Assembly: GCA_965112735.1 (NCBI GenBank)
Contig: OZ218965.1
Coordinates: 1,178,001 to 1,242,000, forward strand
DNA from: Phaeosaccion multiseriatum
Lineage: Eukaryota > Ochrophyta, other classes
Reading direction: 5' to 3'
Length of the DNA: 64,000 nucleotides
Position 1 is the first letter of the stretch; every line of letters starts with the position of its first letter. The position numbers were made by a program, and so were the translations under genes. Below, piece by piece: positions 19,035 through 32,823 of this stretch. The notes below the pieces were generated by a model. The model ran no database searches and was not told the origin of the DNA. It saw only the letters and a program-made list of their open reading frames with translations.

Positions 19035-22000
19035 CAAGTTCAGTGGGAGGGAGAGGGGGGAGGGGGGAGGGGTGGGGGGGACTTTGTGTTGAGAGACAGT
19101 CACATGGGTGGAAAGGGGGTAGAGGCACAGATGGCACAGATGGCACCGCACGGCAAACGGCAGATGATGGCACCCGACGACTCATTGGCTGCCATCCCTT
19201 GGCCTACCTCCAGGTGTGTCCTGAAGAGCGCCACAGTCTTGTACATGCGGCACTTGCAGCGCAGCTCTAAGGTGCGGAGGTCCATCGGGAGCGGTACCAC
19301 ATCCTCGTAGTCAGGGTAGATCTAAGAGGGAAGGCATATGGGCATAGGCATTGTTACACCGGCATAGCATATGGGCAGGCATATGGGCAGGCATATGGGC
19401 AGGCATATGGGCAGGCATATGGGCAGGCATATGGGCAGGCATATGGGCAGGCATATGGGCAGGCATATGGGCATAGGCATTGGTACACCGGCATAGCATA
19501 TGGGCAGGCATATGGGCAGGCATATGGGCAGGCATATGGGCAGGCATGCGGGCAGACACAGGCGAAAGAGCATATACGCATGCACGGGAGTGGGGCGTGA
19601 GGGGAGGGGGGGCAAAAGTTAAGTTCAGAGGCAGTCACATGTGAAGAGGCAGTTACACGTGAAGAGGCAGTTACACGTGAAGAGGCAGTTACACGCCCTC
19701 CTCGAAGGGCATTGGCGTTGGGGGAGGGCAGCGAGGGGGGGCAAGGGGGCCCATGAAATGGTAGGTAGGTAGGTAGGCAGGTAGGTAGGTAGGCAGGTAG
19801 GCAGGAAGGGCAGGGGAAGGGCAGGGTAGCAGCAGCTGCTGCTGCCAGCGATACACACGCGACATGTGTATGTCGGCATGCAGGAGGCATACGTAAGGCA
19901 CGTACAGGGCCTCACTCACCTCTTTTGAGACAGGCTCGATGAAGGGCCCGGCCTGAGGGTGGTCCAAGCACGCCTTAGTCACGCGCCGCAGCAAGCGGCA
20001 CAGACGCGCTCGGGGCTCACAGGCGGGCTTGAGACCAAGGGGCTCCTTTTCCTGAGGAGGCTTGACCACCTCATCCTCTCTCTGCGGAGGGGGCTGTGGG
20101 TAGGAGTGATGGAGGGTAGGTGGGGAGGGGGGGGTAGGGGCGGGGGGGGGTGCATGGGGAGGGGAAGGGGAAGGGGAAGGGTGAGGAGACGGAGGAGGAA
20201 CGCAGGAGGACGCTGGGCGCTCTCTAGTTTTGGTTTGCCACCCCCCACCACCACCAAAGGCGTTTCGTCTCGTGGGGGAGGAGAGAAGGGCTTTTGATGC
20301 ATGCCACAGCTCAACTCTTATTTCTCACTCCTTGTAACCAAACTCTTACGTAATTCTTATGTATAGTTCAACTCTTCCTTCTCCGTCCGAACGTGAGTTC
20401 TAGCCCATGCCCGAGCCGTGGCCCGAGTACAGCAAAATCGACCTCAACTTCGAACAGAGAAAAAAGTCGACCTCAACTTACAACAGAGAAAGAGAGATAC
20501 TCACCCACACGCACACACGCACGCACCCACCCACGCCCCACGCACGCATGTACTCACCGATAATGTCCCGTAGATGGTGGAGCTTCTGGGCTGAATGGCG
20601 AGCGTAAGCCTCACGTACGGAGCCCTGGGGTTCTTCTCCTCCCCGTCCCTCTCGCCCACCTTCTCGCCGCCGCCGCCACCGCCGCCGCCACCGCCACCGC
20701 CGCCGCCGCTGCTGCTGCTCGAGTACGTGCGTGCCACCTGGTAACCGCCGCTAAAGAACGCAATTGACGTCACTCGAGCCTCCACCACTACCGCAGGGGC
20801 TGCCTCCTCCTCCGCCTCCTCCGCTGCTGCTGCTGCTCTACCACCAGCTGCTGCTCTACCACTAGCTGCTGCTCCTCCTCCTCCTCCTGCTCCTTCTCCT
20901 CCTGCTCCTCCTCCTGCTCCTGGTTCACCGGCGCCGGAGGAGGGCCGTCTCAAGGGGGCGGTGGCGTGAGCGGCACCGCGCATGGGCCTCAGAGAGCGGC
21001 CCAGGAACTTCTGCCGCCGCAGACGAGCCTCGGCTTTGATGGCAGCCTGTGAGTCATTCATTCATTCATTCATTCATTCATTCATTGGGGGTGATTGGGC
21101 GAGGGGTATATATTACTCGGGGTTGGGCTGAGAGGCGGAGGGAGAGGAGGCAGAGAGGAATCGACAAGCGCTGCCGAGCTCCGAAGGAAGGAAAGAAAGA
21201 TGGAAAGATGGAACGTCTCCCCTCCCCTCAGATGCAAGCAAGCGATGGATGGTACTGGATGGCTCTCAGCGAAGGATCACTCACTCACCCACTCACTCAT
21301 CCACTCACTCACTCACTCACTCACCCACGCACTCACCCCCTCACTCACTCACTCACTCCCTCACCCACTCACTCACCTCGTGTCCGGCAGCGAAGTACAC
21401 GACGAACTCGTTCAAGCAAGGGACCTGGGGAGGGGGCAGCACAGCAGTTGGTGATACAGAGCAATCGGAGGGCACAGCACAGCAGTTGGTGATACAGAGG
21501 AATCGGATCGATATTTCTGATTAAGGTCTAAACTGAACTGAACCAAGCTGCACCACACTGCTTGCGTCAGAGGCGTGAGGGGTGTGTCGATGTGGGGCCT
21601 CAGTTGTGCAACTGTTGTGACACTGCTGTGCCTCACTCATGCCTCACTCACCTTGTCCCTAAGGCCGGGGCGGAGCATGCTTAGGAAGGTTTCCCGATCC
21701 ACATCTCCGAACACATCCTGCACCGCCCGAGGGTCCACCTGAGGATGGCAGCGGATGCCCAGCAGAGGGACAGCGGGGAAAGTGGGGAGGGGGGAGGAGG
21801 GAGGGGGGAGAGAAGCAAGGGGCAGGTGCGATGGATGGGGCAGAGGCAAAGCAAAAACTAAGGAGAAGGAAAGGCCGTGTGGATTGCCAAGGCCCAACGA
21901 GCACGAGAAAGAACAGCGCAAAAGGCAAGCAGCAGGGGCCATCATCCCCTCCCCTCCTTGTTATTCAGCACCGCCTTGTGCCCTGTGCCCTGGCCCCCCC

Positions 22001-24165
22001 CGGAGGTGGTTGAATTGACTGAATACCTTCCTTACCTGCGCCTCAAGCGACCTCAGGGCCACGTAGATCTGACTCAGCGTTGGTGCCCTCTCCACCAGCG
22101 AGCGCCACCTCCAGCGCTGACCACTGCTCACTCCTCCCTCACTCCTACGGCCCACCCAGTTCAGCTGGTAGAGGGGGGAGGTATGGGGTGAGGAGAGAGA
22201 GGGGAGGGACGAGAGAGGGAAGCGGGGGGGGGGTGAGATGGAAGAGGACAAGAGATGAGAGAGATGGGAGGAGGAGAGAGGGGGAGAGAGTGGTAGAGAC
22301 AGAGAGATGCACAGACAAGAAGAAAAACAGGGAGAGAAAGAGAAGAGAGAGGGAGAGAGAGAGAGAGAGCGAGAGAGAGAGAGCGAGAGAGAAGGCAAGA
22401 GACGAAAGAGACGGCCGACAGGCCACGCCACGTGTCGCCATCCCCCTTGTCCCCTCCTCTCCCCTCTCCCCCTGCTGAGCACAGACAGCGCAAGAGCGCA
22501 TGCCCATACACCTCCGCCTGAGCCCCCCCGGGGAACCTCCCAACTGCCTCCGTTACCTGCAGTACGATATCTGTGAGTGCGAGTTGGTTCTCCAGCTCCA
22601 GCAGCAACTCCCTCAGCTCCTTGACTGAGTGCGCCACTGACGCTTGCCTCCGCCCCGCGATAGAGGACCCCCCCCCGGTGCTGGTGAGGGTGTCCGCGGC
22701 GGCTTGCTCCTGCTCGCTCAAGGGCGCCAGATGGCAGTGCACGGCTCGGAGACGCCAGGCCTGCCGCCGCTTCCCTGCGAGGGGAAAACAAAGCCAATAG
22801 ACGTAAGGCAAGCAGTAGACAAGCATAAGACAAGGAGTAAGGCCATAGGTACCTAAAAGCTACAATGAGTTACACCACTCACAAATGAAAGAGGGAGAGA
22901 GAGAGGAGAGAGCTGACTGACTGACTGACTGACTGTCTGACTGACTGACTGACTGACTGACTGACTGACTGACTGATTCACTGACTGACTCACTGACTCA
23001 CTGACTGACTGACTGACTGACTGACTGACGGACTGACGGACTGACTTGACACGTTGTACTGACTGACTTGACACGTTGTACTGACTGACTTGACACGTTG
23101 TACTGACTGACTTGACACGTTGTATTGACTGACTGACTGACTCACTGACTGACTGACTTACTGACTCACTGGCTGACTCACTGACTGACTGACTGACTGA
23201 CTGTCTGACTGACTGACTGACTGACTGACTGACTGACTGACTGACTGACTGACTGACTGACCTTGGTTGGGGTCGGGCTGCCCCTCAGCCGCCTGTGCGT
23301 ACGTCCAATCTGGGCCCAAAATGTCTCTGTGATTGAGGGCAGACTCCAGATGCAGCAAGTGCCCCTGCACAAACCGTACACCTGATGGGATGTGTGGGGA
23401 TGGCAGTGGATGGGATGGGATGGGATGGGATGGCAGTGGATGTGATGGGTCCCGATGGAGACAGACGCAGGGGCGAGGCACGGCGAAGCACATGGTTAAA
23501 CCCTTCCAACATCAGGCAAGATCAGGCAAGGGGGGGGGAGAGGGAGGAGGGGAAGGGGCAAAGAGGTGGAGAGAGAGCGCGCGAGAGGCGACACGAATAG
23601 CCGAGACACTCGTCATGCGGCAAAGGCCCTCAAAGGGGAGCCGCAGTTGGTGATACAACCGCAGCGTTCAGGCCAGCAGGAGAGGGAGGGGAAGGAGGGG
23701 AGGGGTAAGCAAACAACGCACCGCCTCTCCCCAGAAAGAAAGTCAGTACATGCAGCAGCAGTAGCATAGCATAGCATAGGACAGGTCGCTATACGTACGA
23801 GTTACGTAAGGATTGCAAAGCAAGAACGCACAGCCCTACCCAGTAGCATGAGATATAGAAGGTTACGTATGAGTTACGTAAGGAATGTTAAGCAAGAACG
23901 CACAGCCCTATCCAGTAGCACGAGATATAGATGGTTACGTAGGAGTTAAGTAAGGAATGCAAAGCAAGAAGGCATAGCCTTACCTCCAGGCATGGCGGAG
24001 GCCTCCTCCACCTCCACTCCGTACGTCGTCATGGGCTGCGCAGGGGGCACAGTGGAGGCATATGGTGGACGTTACAGGACGTTACATACAGGGTATGCAT
24101 GTTAGGGGTATGCTACCACTACTGCCACTACCCCTGCCATTGCTGCTACTGCTACTACAACAACA

Positions 24166-24234
<69 letters not shown>

Positions 24235-27200
24235 GCTACTATGACTGCTGCTACGACTGCTACCTACTGCCAGTGCCACTTCTCTTCTTCCTCCTGCTCC
24301 TCCTCCTCCTCTTCCTCCTCCCCTCCTCCTTCTCCTTCTCCTGCTCCTCCTCCTGTTGACTTGATAGAGTAGGCGGCCGAAGCCTCGTGGTATGGAGATG
24401 CCCAACATACCTCTATATCCTATACCCCGTACGTATGCCTCTAACCTATGCCGGCCCCATATACCTCTAACCTATACCCCATATGCCTCTCACCTTGACG
24501 GAGTAGGCAGCGGAGGCCATATGAAAGCCGGGCATGGGGATTCTCCTCAGCACGTGCAGCGTGAGCACCTTGCCCTTCTCCGAAAGGTTGTGCTGTCGAA
24601 GGGCCTGCGCCAGCTGGAATGGCAGCTCCGCCACATGCCCCTGTTGGTGATACAGCCAGCAGCAGCAGCCGTAGTTGGTGATACAGCAGTAGGGGGGCGC
24701 CAAGACAAAGACCCAATGCAATAAAGCAGGACAACGCCAGACGTGTGCACCCACCCACGCACGCACCCACGCACGCCCCCACGCACGCACCCACGCACGC
24801 ACCCACGCACTCACCTCCACGGCCACCACCTCGTCTTTGGTCTGCACCCCTGCCTGTAGCGAAGGATTCACCACCCCTGAAGGGGGGCACGCACGCATGC
24901 ACACACGCACACACACACACACACAGGCACAGGCAGACGCACACACACACATATACATACACACACAGAGGGAGAGACAGAGAGAAGGGTTAGGGCCATG
25001 GAGGGAGCGACACACACAGGGGCTGCCGGAGTAGGGTACGGCGGGACGGGGTGGATCCACTCACTCACACCCACTCACACCCACTCACACCCAATCACAC
25101 CCACTCATTCATACCCACTCATTCATACCCACTCTCGCATCCGCTCACACGCACTCACACGCACTCATTCATACCCACTCTCGCATCCGCTCACACGCAC
25201 TCACACGCACTCATTCATACCCACTCTCGCATCCGCTCACACGCACTCACACGCACTCATTCATACCCACTCTCGCATCCGCTCACACGCACTCACACCC
25301 ACTCATTCATACCCACTCTCGCATCCGCTCACACTCACTCATTCACACCCACTCATTCATACCCACTCTCGCATCCGCTCACACGCACTCACACCCACTC
25401 ATTCATACCCACTCTCGCATCCGCTCACACGCACTCACACCCACTCATTCATACCCACTCTCGCATCCGCTCACACGCACTCACACCCACTCATTCATAC
25501 CCACTCTCGCATCCGCTCACACGCACTCACACCCACTCATTCATACCCACTCTCGCATCCGCTCACACGCACTCACACCCACTCATTCATACCCACTCTC
25601 GCATCCGCTCACACTCACTCACACGCACTCATTCATACCCACTCTCGCATCCGCTCACACGCACTCACACCCACTCATTCATACCCACTCTCGCATCCGC
25701 TCACACGCACTCACACCCACCCACACCCACTCACACTCACCCACACCCACACTCACTCACACCCACTCACACCCACTCACACCCACCACCCACACACACG
25801 CACTCACACGCACTCATTCATACCCACTCTCGCATCCGCTCACACGCACTCACACGCACTCATTGATACCCACTCTCGCATCCGCTCACACTCACTCACA
25901 CCCACTCATTCATACCCACTCTCGCATCCGCTCACACGCACTCACACCCACTCATTCATACCCACTCTCGCATCCGCTCACACGCACTCACACCCACCCA
26001 CACCCACTCACACTCACCCACACCCACACTGACTCACACCCACTCACACCCACTCACACCCACCACCCACACACACGCACTCACACCCACACCCACTCAC
26101 ACCCACGCACACCCACCCACTCACACTCACTCACACCCACTCTTAGCCACTCACACCTACTCACACCCACTCACATCCACCCACACCCACTCACACCCAC
26201 TCTTACCCACTCTTACCCACTCACAGCCACTCTTACCCACTCACACCCACTCTTACCCACTCACACCCACTCTTACCCACTCACACCCACTCTTACCCAC
26301 TCTTACCCACTCTACTCACCGTAGCCCATTGGCGTGTGCTCTGTCACGACAACGCCGCCCCTCGTGACACCCAACCCGATGCCCAATCCCTGACCCTGGG
26401 GGTACACAGTCAGGTCCATGCACCTCATCTGAGTGTTGCTGTAGCGAGTGCAGCTGTAGTCCCGGTCGATGGGGCTGTTGTAGCGATCGGTCTGTCCGAG
26501 CTTGAGGTCTGGGGAGAGAGGCCCGCCGAGCTCCAGGGGCGGGGTCAGCTCGTATGGCTTCGACATTAGGTCTGGGAAGGAAAGGAAAGGAAAGGAAAGG
26601 GAAGGGAAGGGAAGGGAAGGGAAGGGAAGGGAAGGGAACGGAAGTGAAGGGAAGGGACGGAAAGGGAAGGAAAGGGAAGGAAAGGTAAGGGAAGTGAAGG
26701 GACGAAGAGAAAGTCGGGATGGAAGGGATGGAGAGAAGGAATGGAGAGAAGAGACAGATCGAAAGGGAGAGGGCATTGGGTGGGGTAGGGTGGGGTGGGG
26801 TGGGGTGGGGTGACTTACGAATTCACTTAGGGATGTACGTGTAGTGACCTTTCGTTTTACACACAACTGGCATGCCACTGACAGTCACAGACACTCAACA
26901 CTCACACTGAAACTCACACCCACACTGACACTGAAACCACACTCACACTCACACTCACACTCACACAACACTGACACTGACCAGAGCAGTAGAGACCAAG
27001 GAGGGTGCGTTGGTTAGAGACGCTAAAGCCCGCCGCGTTGAGCTCCGCACGCACGGCCTCGCGCTGACGAAGCTCCTTCTCCCGAGACTTGAAAGGAAGG
27101 GGGGGGGGGGGGGGGCAAGGGAAGGGTCAGGAGGTAAGGGGGGGGCAAGGGAAGGGTCAGGAGGTAAGGGGGGGGGCAAGGGAAGGGTCAGGAGGTAAGG

Positions 27201-30200
27201 GGGGGGGCAAGGGAAGGGTCAGGAGGTAAGGGGGGGGGCTCTCTATTGCTGCTCTCTCTCTCTCTCTCTCTCTCTGCCTAGCCATCTCTCTCTAAATCCC
27301 TCTCTCCCTCTCTCTCCCTCACCTTGGCCCCCTCCAGCTCTCCCCCTGCATTGAGTATGTCAATGGCGCGTTGCTGCTCATCCTCGTCAGCAGCCATGAG
27401 CTCGTCCTGACTGAGGCCCAGCACTGAGCTGAGGTAGTCATTGAGGAGGGTCTTGAGATGGCGCTCCCGCTGCCCCCGCCTGTCCAGCCAGTTGTAGAGC
27501 TGCAGCAGGTCACGCACGTCGTTGAACACGTACCACTCGCCTATGGACGGCAGCAGATGGCAACAGATGGCAACAGAGGGACAGCAGAGGGACCGCAGAG
27601 GGACGGCAGAGGGAAAGCGGAGGGGCCAAGGCCCAAACCAAGCCAAGCCAAGGCCGAGCAGATGGCAGCAGATGGACACCACGGCACAAAGAAGGGGAGT
27701 ACCAGAGCAGAACAAAGGAGAGGAGATGAGAGAAGTGCGCGTGAGCTCCATCACATCACCACAGCCGGTGGTGCTATAGCTGTTGGTGCTACAGCCGCAG
27801 TGTACGCCAACCTGAGGCAGCGCGGAGTGACTCGTCCCAATGCATGGCACATTGCAACACCCACTCACTCACTCACTCATTCACTCACTCACTCACTCGC
27901 TCACTCACTCACTCGCTCACCCACCCACTCACCCACTCACTCACTCACCCACTCAATCACCCACTCACCCACTTACTCACTCGCGCACTCACTCACCCAC
28001 CCACTCACCCACTCACTCACTCACTCAACTTACCAACTCACTCACTAACCCACTCACTCATTCTCCCACTCACCCACTCACTCACTCATTCACTCCTCTC
28101 CCCCTCCCTCCCCCCCTCCCTCCCTCCCTCTCACCTCCTCTTGACGCGACATAGAGGCGGGGATCTGCCTCCCTGTCAAGCAACCAGTACTGGCGCCAAT
28201 CGCGATCTGTGCCCAGAGGAACAAGACGGGTGGTGAGCTTGGCGAGCTGACGTTGCACCTGAGAGGAGAGATGACGGGGGGGGGGGCGAGAGCAGGAGCG
28301 GGCGGATTGCATTGCATGGGTTACAAGACATGAGGATAATATGATAATGTTGCATAATGTGCATGCTCTGCTCCACAAAAAGAGAAGCTCTTGCGCATGC
28401 GTCGCACTCCATCCCATCCCGTGGCAAGACACGCTCTCTCCCTCCCTCTCCCTCCCTTCCTCTCCCTCCCTCCCTCCCTTCCTCTCCCTCCCTCTCACCC
28501 TCTCCCTCCCTCCCTCCCCCACCCCCCCCACCCCTGAACCCAACCTACCTGTGCCTCCGCCACGTCGGAGACAGTGAGTTCCTCAAGCACCCGCAGCTCC
28601 TCTACCCTCTGCGCCGCCCCTGTGAGGGGCACCCCGCCCTCAGGCTGCAGCTCCTGCTCCCTGACCCTGGCCTTGGCCAGCGCCTTGAGCTCTCTGTCTC
28701 GCTTGTCCGTGGCGGCCTTTGCAAGTAAGATGCGCTCCATCAGCTGCTCCACCTGCCGGGGGGAAAGAAAAAAGAAAGTTGTTTTGAGTTTCAGTTGCAT
28801 GGTTCAGTTTCCGTTTCAGTTTGAGCTTGAGTTTGAGTTTCAACCCCCCCAATAGACCACTTGACCAAGGTGGCTTGCCTCTCTATGTATATATGCCAGG
28901 CAGGTCAACCAACCCAACCTCGCCGTCTCCAAACGAAGCCACCATCCTGCTCCCTCCTCCCTCCCCTCTCCCGTCCCTCCCTCTCTCTCTCTCCTCTCCC
29001 GTCCCTCCCTCTCTCTCTCTCTCTCCCCTCTCCCGTCCCTCCCTCTCTCTCTCTCTGTGTGTGTCTCTAACCGGCGCACCCACCTGCTTGCTCGCCAGCA
29101 CCTCATCTAGGAGCCATTTAAGCACTCGCACCCGCATGGTCACGCTCCACCTGCCATAATCCACTGTTCCCATCACCCACAGCACCATCCGCCAGTCGAA
29201 GGTTGCCGCGTCGAGATTCGCCCCCGCCCCCCCGCCTGCCTTGACAGCTGCGTCTTGCTCGCCGTGCTGCTGCTGCTCCATCAACTTTTCCATCTCCTCC
29301 TGCTGCTGTATCGCCAACTGCTGCTGCTTCTGCTGCTCCCCCTGCTGCCGGTGGTGTTTCTTCTGCTGCTGTATCACCAACTGCTGCTGTACCACCAACT
29401 GCTGCTGTATCTCTGCATCCATACGCTGCTGCATGGCCTCTAACTTGGTGATCGGCTTGACCACCTTCTCCTTGTAATAAACATTAAACTCCTCGAGCAG
29501 TGCCTGGCAGTTCTCCGCCGCTGGTGAGTCATCTCCATACAAGGCCTTGGCGTGCTCGAGGAGGAGGGACATGTCACTGGCCAGGCCTTCGTGGCCCTTT
29601 CTCTTGCTGCAGCGAGGGAGAGGAGAAAGGGGAGAGGGGGGAAAGGAGGGAGAGAGGAGTAAGGGTGAGGGGGAGGGGGAGGGGGAGGGTGAAGGTGAGG
29701 GTCAGGGTGAGGGTGAAGGTGAGGGTGAGAGTGAGGGTGAGAGTGAGAGAGAGAACGAGAGTGAGGGAAAGGGAAAGAGAAGAGTGGTGGGTGAGGGTGA
29801 GGGTGAGGGTGAAAGTGAGGGGGAGGATGAAGGTGAGGGTGAGAGGGTGACAGTGAGGGCAAGGGTGAGGGTGAGTGTGGGAGTGATAGTGAGAGTGAGG
29901 GAAAGGGAAAGAAAAGGGTGGTGAGGGTGAGAGTGAAGGTGAGCGTGAAGGTGAGGGTGGGGGGAGGGTGAGTGTGAGAGTAAGGTGGGGGTGAGGGTGA
30001 GGGTGAGGGTACGGGTGAGGGTGAGAGTGAGGGTGGGTGTGAGGGTGCGGGAGGGTAGGCAGCAGGGAAGCAGCAGGGAGGGCAGCTGACACAGTGAAAC
30101 AACATTCGGTTTCCGGTTCGACGCAATGAGCAACAGCGGGAGGCTTCAGGGGGCATCAGGCTACGGCAAAAGAGATGCGATGGCTTCTCCTCTCCGGGCT

Positions 30201-32786
30201 CGAGAGAGCCGTACATACCTGGTGCTCGGAGCTAGGCGAGGTGGTGCCTCTTCCTTCTCCTTGTCCTCTCCCTCATCCTCCTCCTTCTTCCCCTCCTCCT
30301 TCTCCTCCTCCTCCTCCTTCTCCTTCTTCTTCTCCTCCTCCACCTTCTTCTTCTTGATCTTCTTCGTGTCGCTGCCCTCCTCCTTGTCCCCCTCATCTTC
30401 GGTGCCCTTACCCTCTTTTTCTTGCTCCTCCTCGCCCCCACTCTCATCCTCCTCCTTCTTCCCCTCTCTGGCCACCTTCCTCCCATCCCCTGCTACATCC
30501 TTACTATCAACCTCTGTCGCCTCTGCTGCATCCTTGTTCTCCAATGCCCCCTTCCCTGCTGCCGCTGGCGTCGCTTCCCGCAGGGGATCAACAGCAGCCC
30601 CAGCTGCTGCTGCCCCCTCATCCTCATCGCCTGCCTTCTTGTTATCCTCACCCTCATCCTTCTCCCTATGCACACCATCTCCTCCTTCTACCCCACCCTC
30701 TCCACCCCCCTCCAGATCTGCGCACGCGTCGTACCACCCATTACCGAGTCTCTCCAAGATAACGCACAACGTCACAGCCTCCCCCAAGGGCCGCAATCGC
30801 TTCTCTACCTTCACCTCCTCCACTGGTAACAGCACCTCCCCACCCTCCCCACCCCCTCCCGCCGCTGCCTCCACCTCCACCTTGGCCCCTTGTTCCACCT
30901 TGACCGTCGACGCCACCGGCCACTCCAACGCCGCATGTTCCGCTGCCTGCTCCTCCTCGATCCTCTCCCTCGCGTCTGCCGCCTCTGCCTCTAGCACGGG
31001 CCTCGCATCCGCCGTCGTCGCCAGAAAGCGCACCAACCGCTCCGCCTCTCCGAGAGGGAACACATGTTGCGCCAAGAGGCACTGCTCGAGCTCACGGGAG
31101 GAAGCGGAAACCTCTGTCACAACCTCCTCTCCCTCCCCAGCCTCCCCAGGGGGGCTCTTGTGGTTGTGTGTTCTGCTGTAAATGCCCTCCGTGGCGAAGC
31201 CCTTGGACAGGACCCCCGTTTGATGCAAGAGGAGCAGCCGAGCCATCTGTGAGTGAAAGAGGAGGGCACAGCAGAGACATCATGCGGGCAGAGCAGCGCA
31301 GAGGTGGCGGAGGGGCAGCACAGCAAGGGGGGGGGTCAGAGACGCTGTTGCATGGGGCGACTCTTTCTCCGAAGGCGGGGACTATCAAAGCATACGCGCA
31401 CACACGCACACACACACACACACACACACCTACACACACATACATCACCCCTCCCCTTCTCCTCACCTCGACCCAGCCCGTTGGAGAGGCCCTAAAGAGG
31501 GCGTCACTGCCGTACAGCCCAGGCAGCACTGTCGAAGGTGCCCCTTCCTCATACTCCGTCACAAGTGCCTCTTCGTCCTTAGGCTCCCTCTCCCGAGGGG
31601 CGCCAGCAGCCAACCCCGGGGTGGCAGCCCCCCCCCCGGGGGCGCCATGTTGCCCTCCCCCCGCAGCGAGAGCGAGGGTCAGGGCCAGACTCCCTTGCTG
31701 CAGCACGTCGGCACCTTCCCTGCGGCCCTGGCGGATGAAAGAGATTGCCTCGGCTGCGGTCTTGCGCTGTCGAAGGCATTCCGCGGCCTCTGCGAAGAAC
31801 AGCGTTTCCCTATGGTATGGCAGTGGATGGCAGTGGGTGAGGGAGGGTTGGGAGAAGGGGGGGGGGGTGTCATGACGACAAACTTAGACCATACCATACG
31901 CCTTTCTTGCTCCCTCCCTCTCTCCGCCACCCACCTACGCCACCAGCCATATACCCACCCACCCCCAACCCAACCCACCCCACCCCCCCCCCCACTCACT
32001 CACGCACCCACGCACCCACACACGCACCCCGGCACTCACTCACCAGTACTTCTTCGAAGAGGCCTCTCCCGCTGCAAGTCCAACCCCGCCCCCTCCGTCT
32101 ACCTTGAGGGCCGCTGCCCCTCTGTAACCGCCTGCCTGTGCTGCCCCCCCACCCCTCCACCGGCCCCTCTGTCGTTCCTCCCTCGCAATCTTCCTCCTCT
32201 CGTCCTCCTCCTTCTGCTGCTGCAGGGCTCCCCACAGCAGGAAGTCCAGCAGACGGAGGTGGATGCGAGCGAGCAGGCCAGGTGCCTCCTGTGTGTGGGA
32301 AGGGAGGGGAGGGGAGGGGAGGGAGGCGCATTCAGTTTCAATTTCAACTTCAATTTCAATTTCATTCTACGCAGAAGCAAAGCTCACGCACACACACGCG
32401 CGCGCACATACACACACACGCACACACACACGCACACACACACACGCAAACGCACCTCCTCCAAGGCGTGCTCCTCCACGGGGATGGTTCTCGCGTGCTC
32501 GTCCTGACACCCCTGATCCTCGTCTTCATCCTCCTCATCCTCCACCTCCATGTCCTCCCTCAGCCCGCCAGGAAGGCCCACCCCCACCCCAGAGTTTGTA
32601 TCCGAGCTAGGGACGGCCTGGGCCTTGGTGCCCTCCTGCTTGACGTCCTTTCTTCGCCGCTTGCGCTTCCTCCTCTTGAGGATGCTGCTCTCCGGGGGGG
32701 CTCCTTCGGCTGTTGGGTGGAGAGGGAGGGATGGAGGTGGGGAGGGAGGGAGAGGGTAAACGAGGAGATTGAGCACGTGTGTGTGT

Positions 32787-32823
<37 letters not shown>

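Larger units (their letters stand above)
18679..21424 (-). other. BRWD-like segment and bromodomain (exons 26-30 of the giant gene)
   Basis: LNEFVVYFAAGHE resembles the VVYFRQGHEAY motif upstream of bromodomains in BRWD/PHIP proteins. The bromodomain spans three exons. LCRLLRRVTKACLDHPQAGP and FIEPVSKE form the start, YPDYEDVVPLPMDLRTL is the conserved ZA-loop YPDYxxxxxxPMDL signature, and SNCALYC matches the Asn-containing BC region that contacts acetyl-lysine. The final exon (16275-17231) carries a Gln-rich tract and ends with VEVEWAEDDG, then NPWDLSVPEE, similar to the WDN...SPWDME motif of BRWD proteins. Confidence 0.7.

Noticed and set aside
24998-26324. Long plus-strand frames of THS-rich protein
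   Set aside because: Pure translation of a CACTCA minisatellite lying in an intron of the minus-strand gene.
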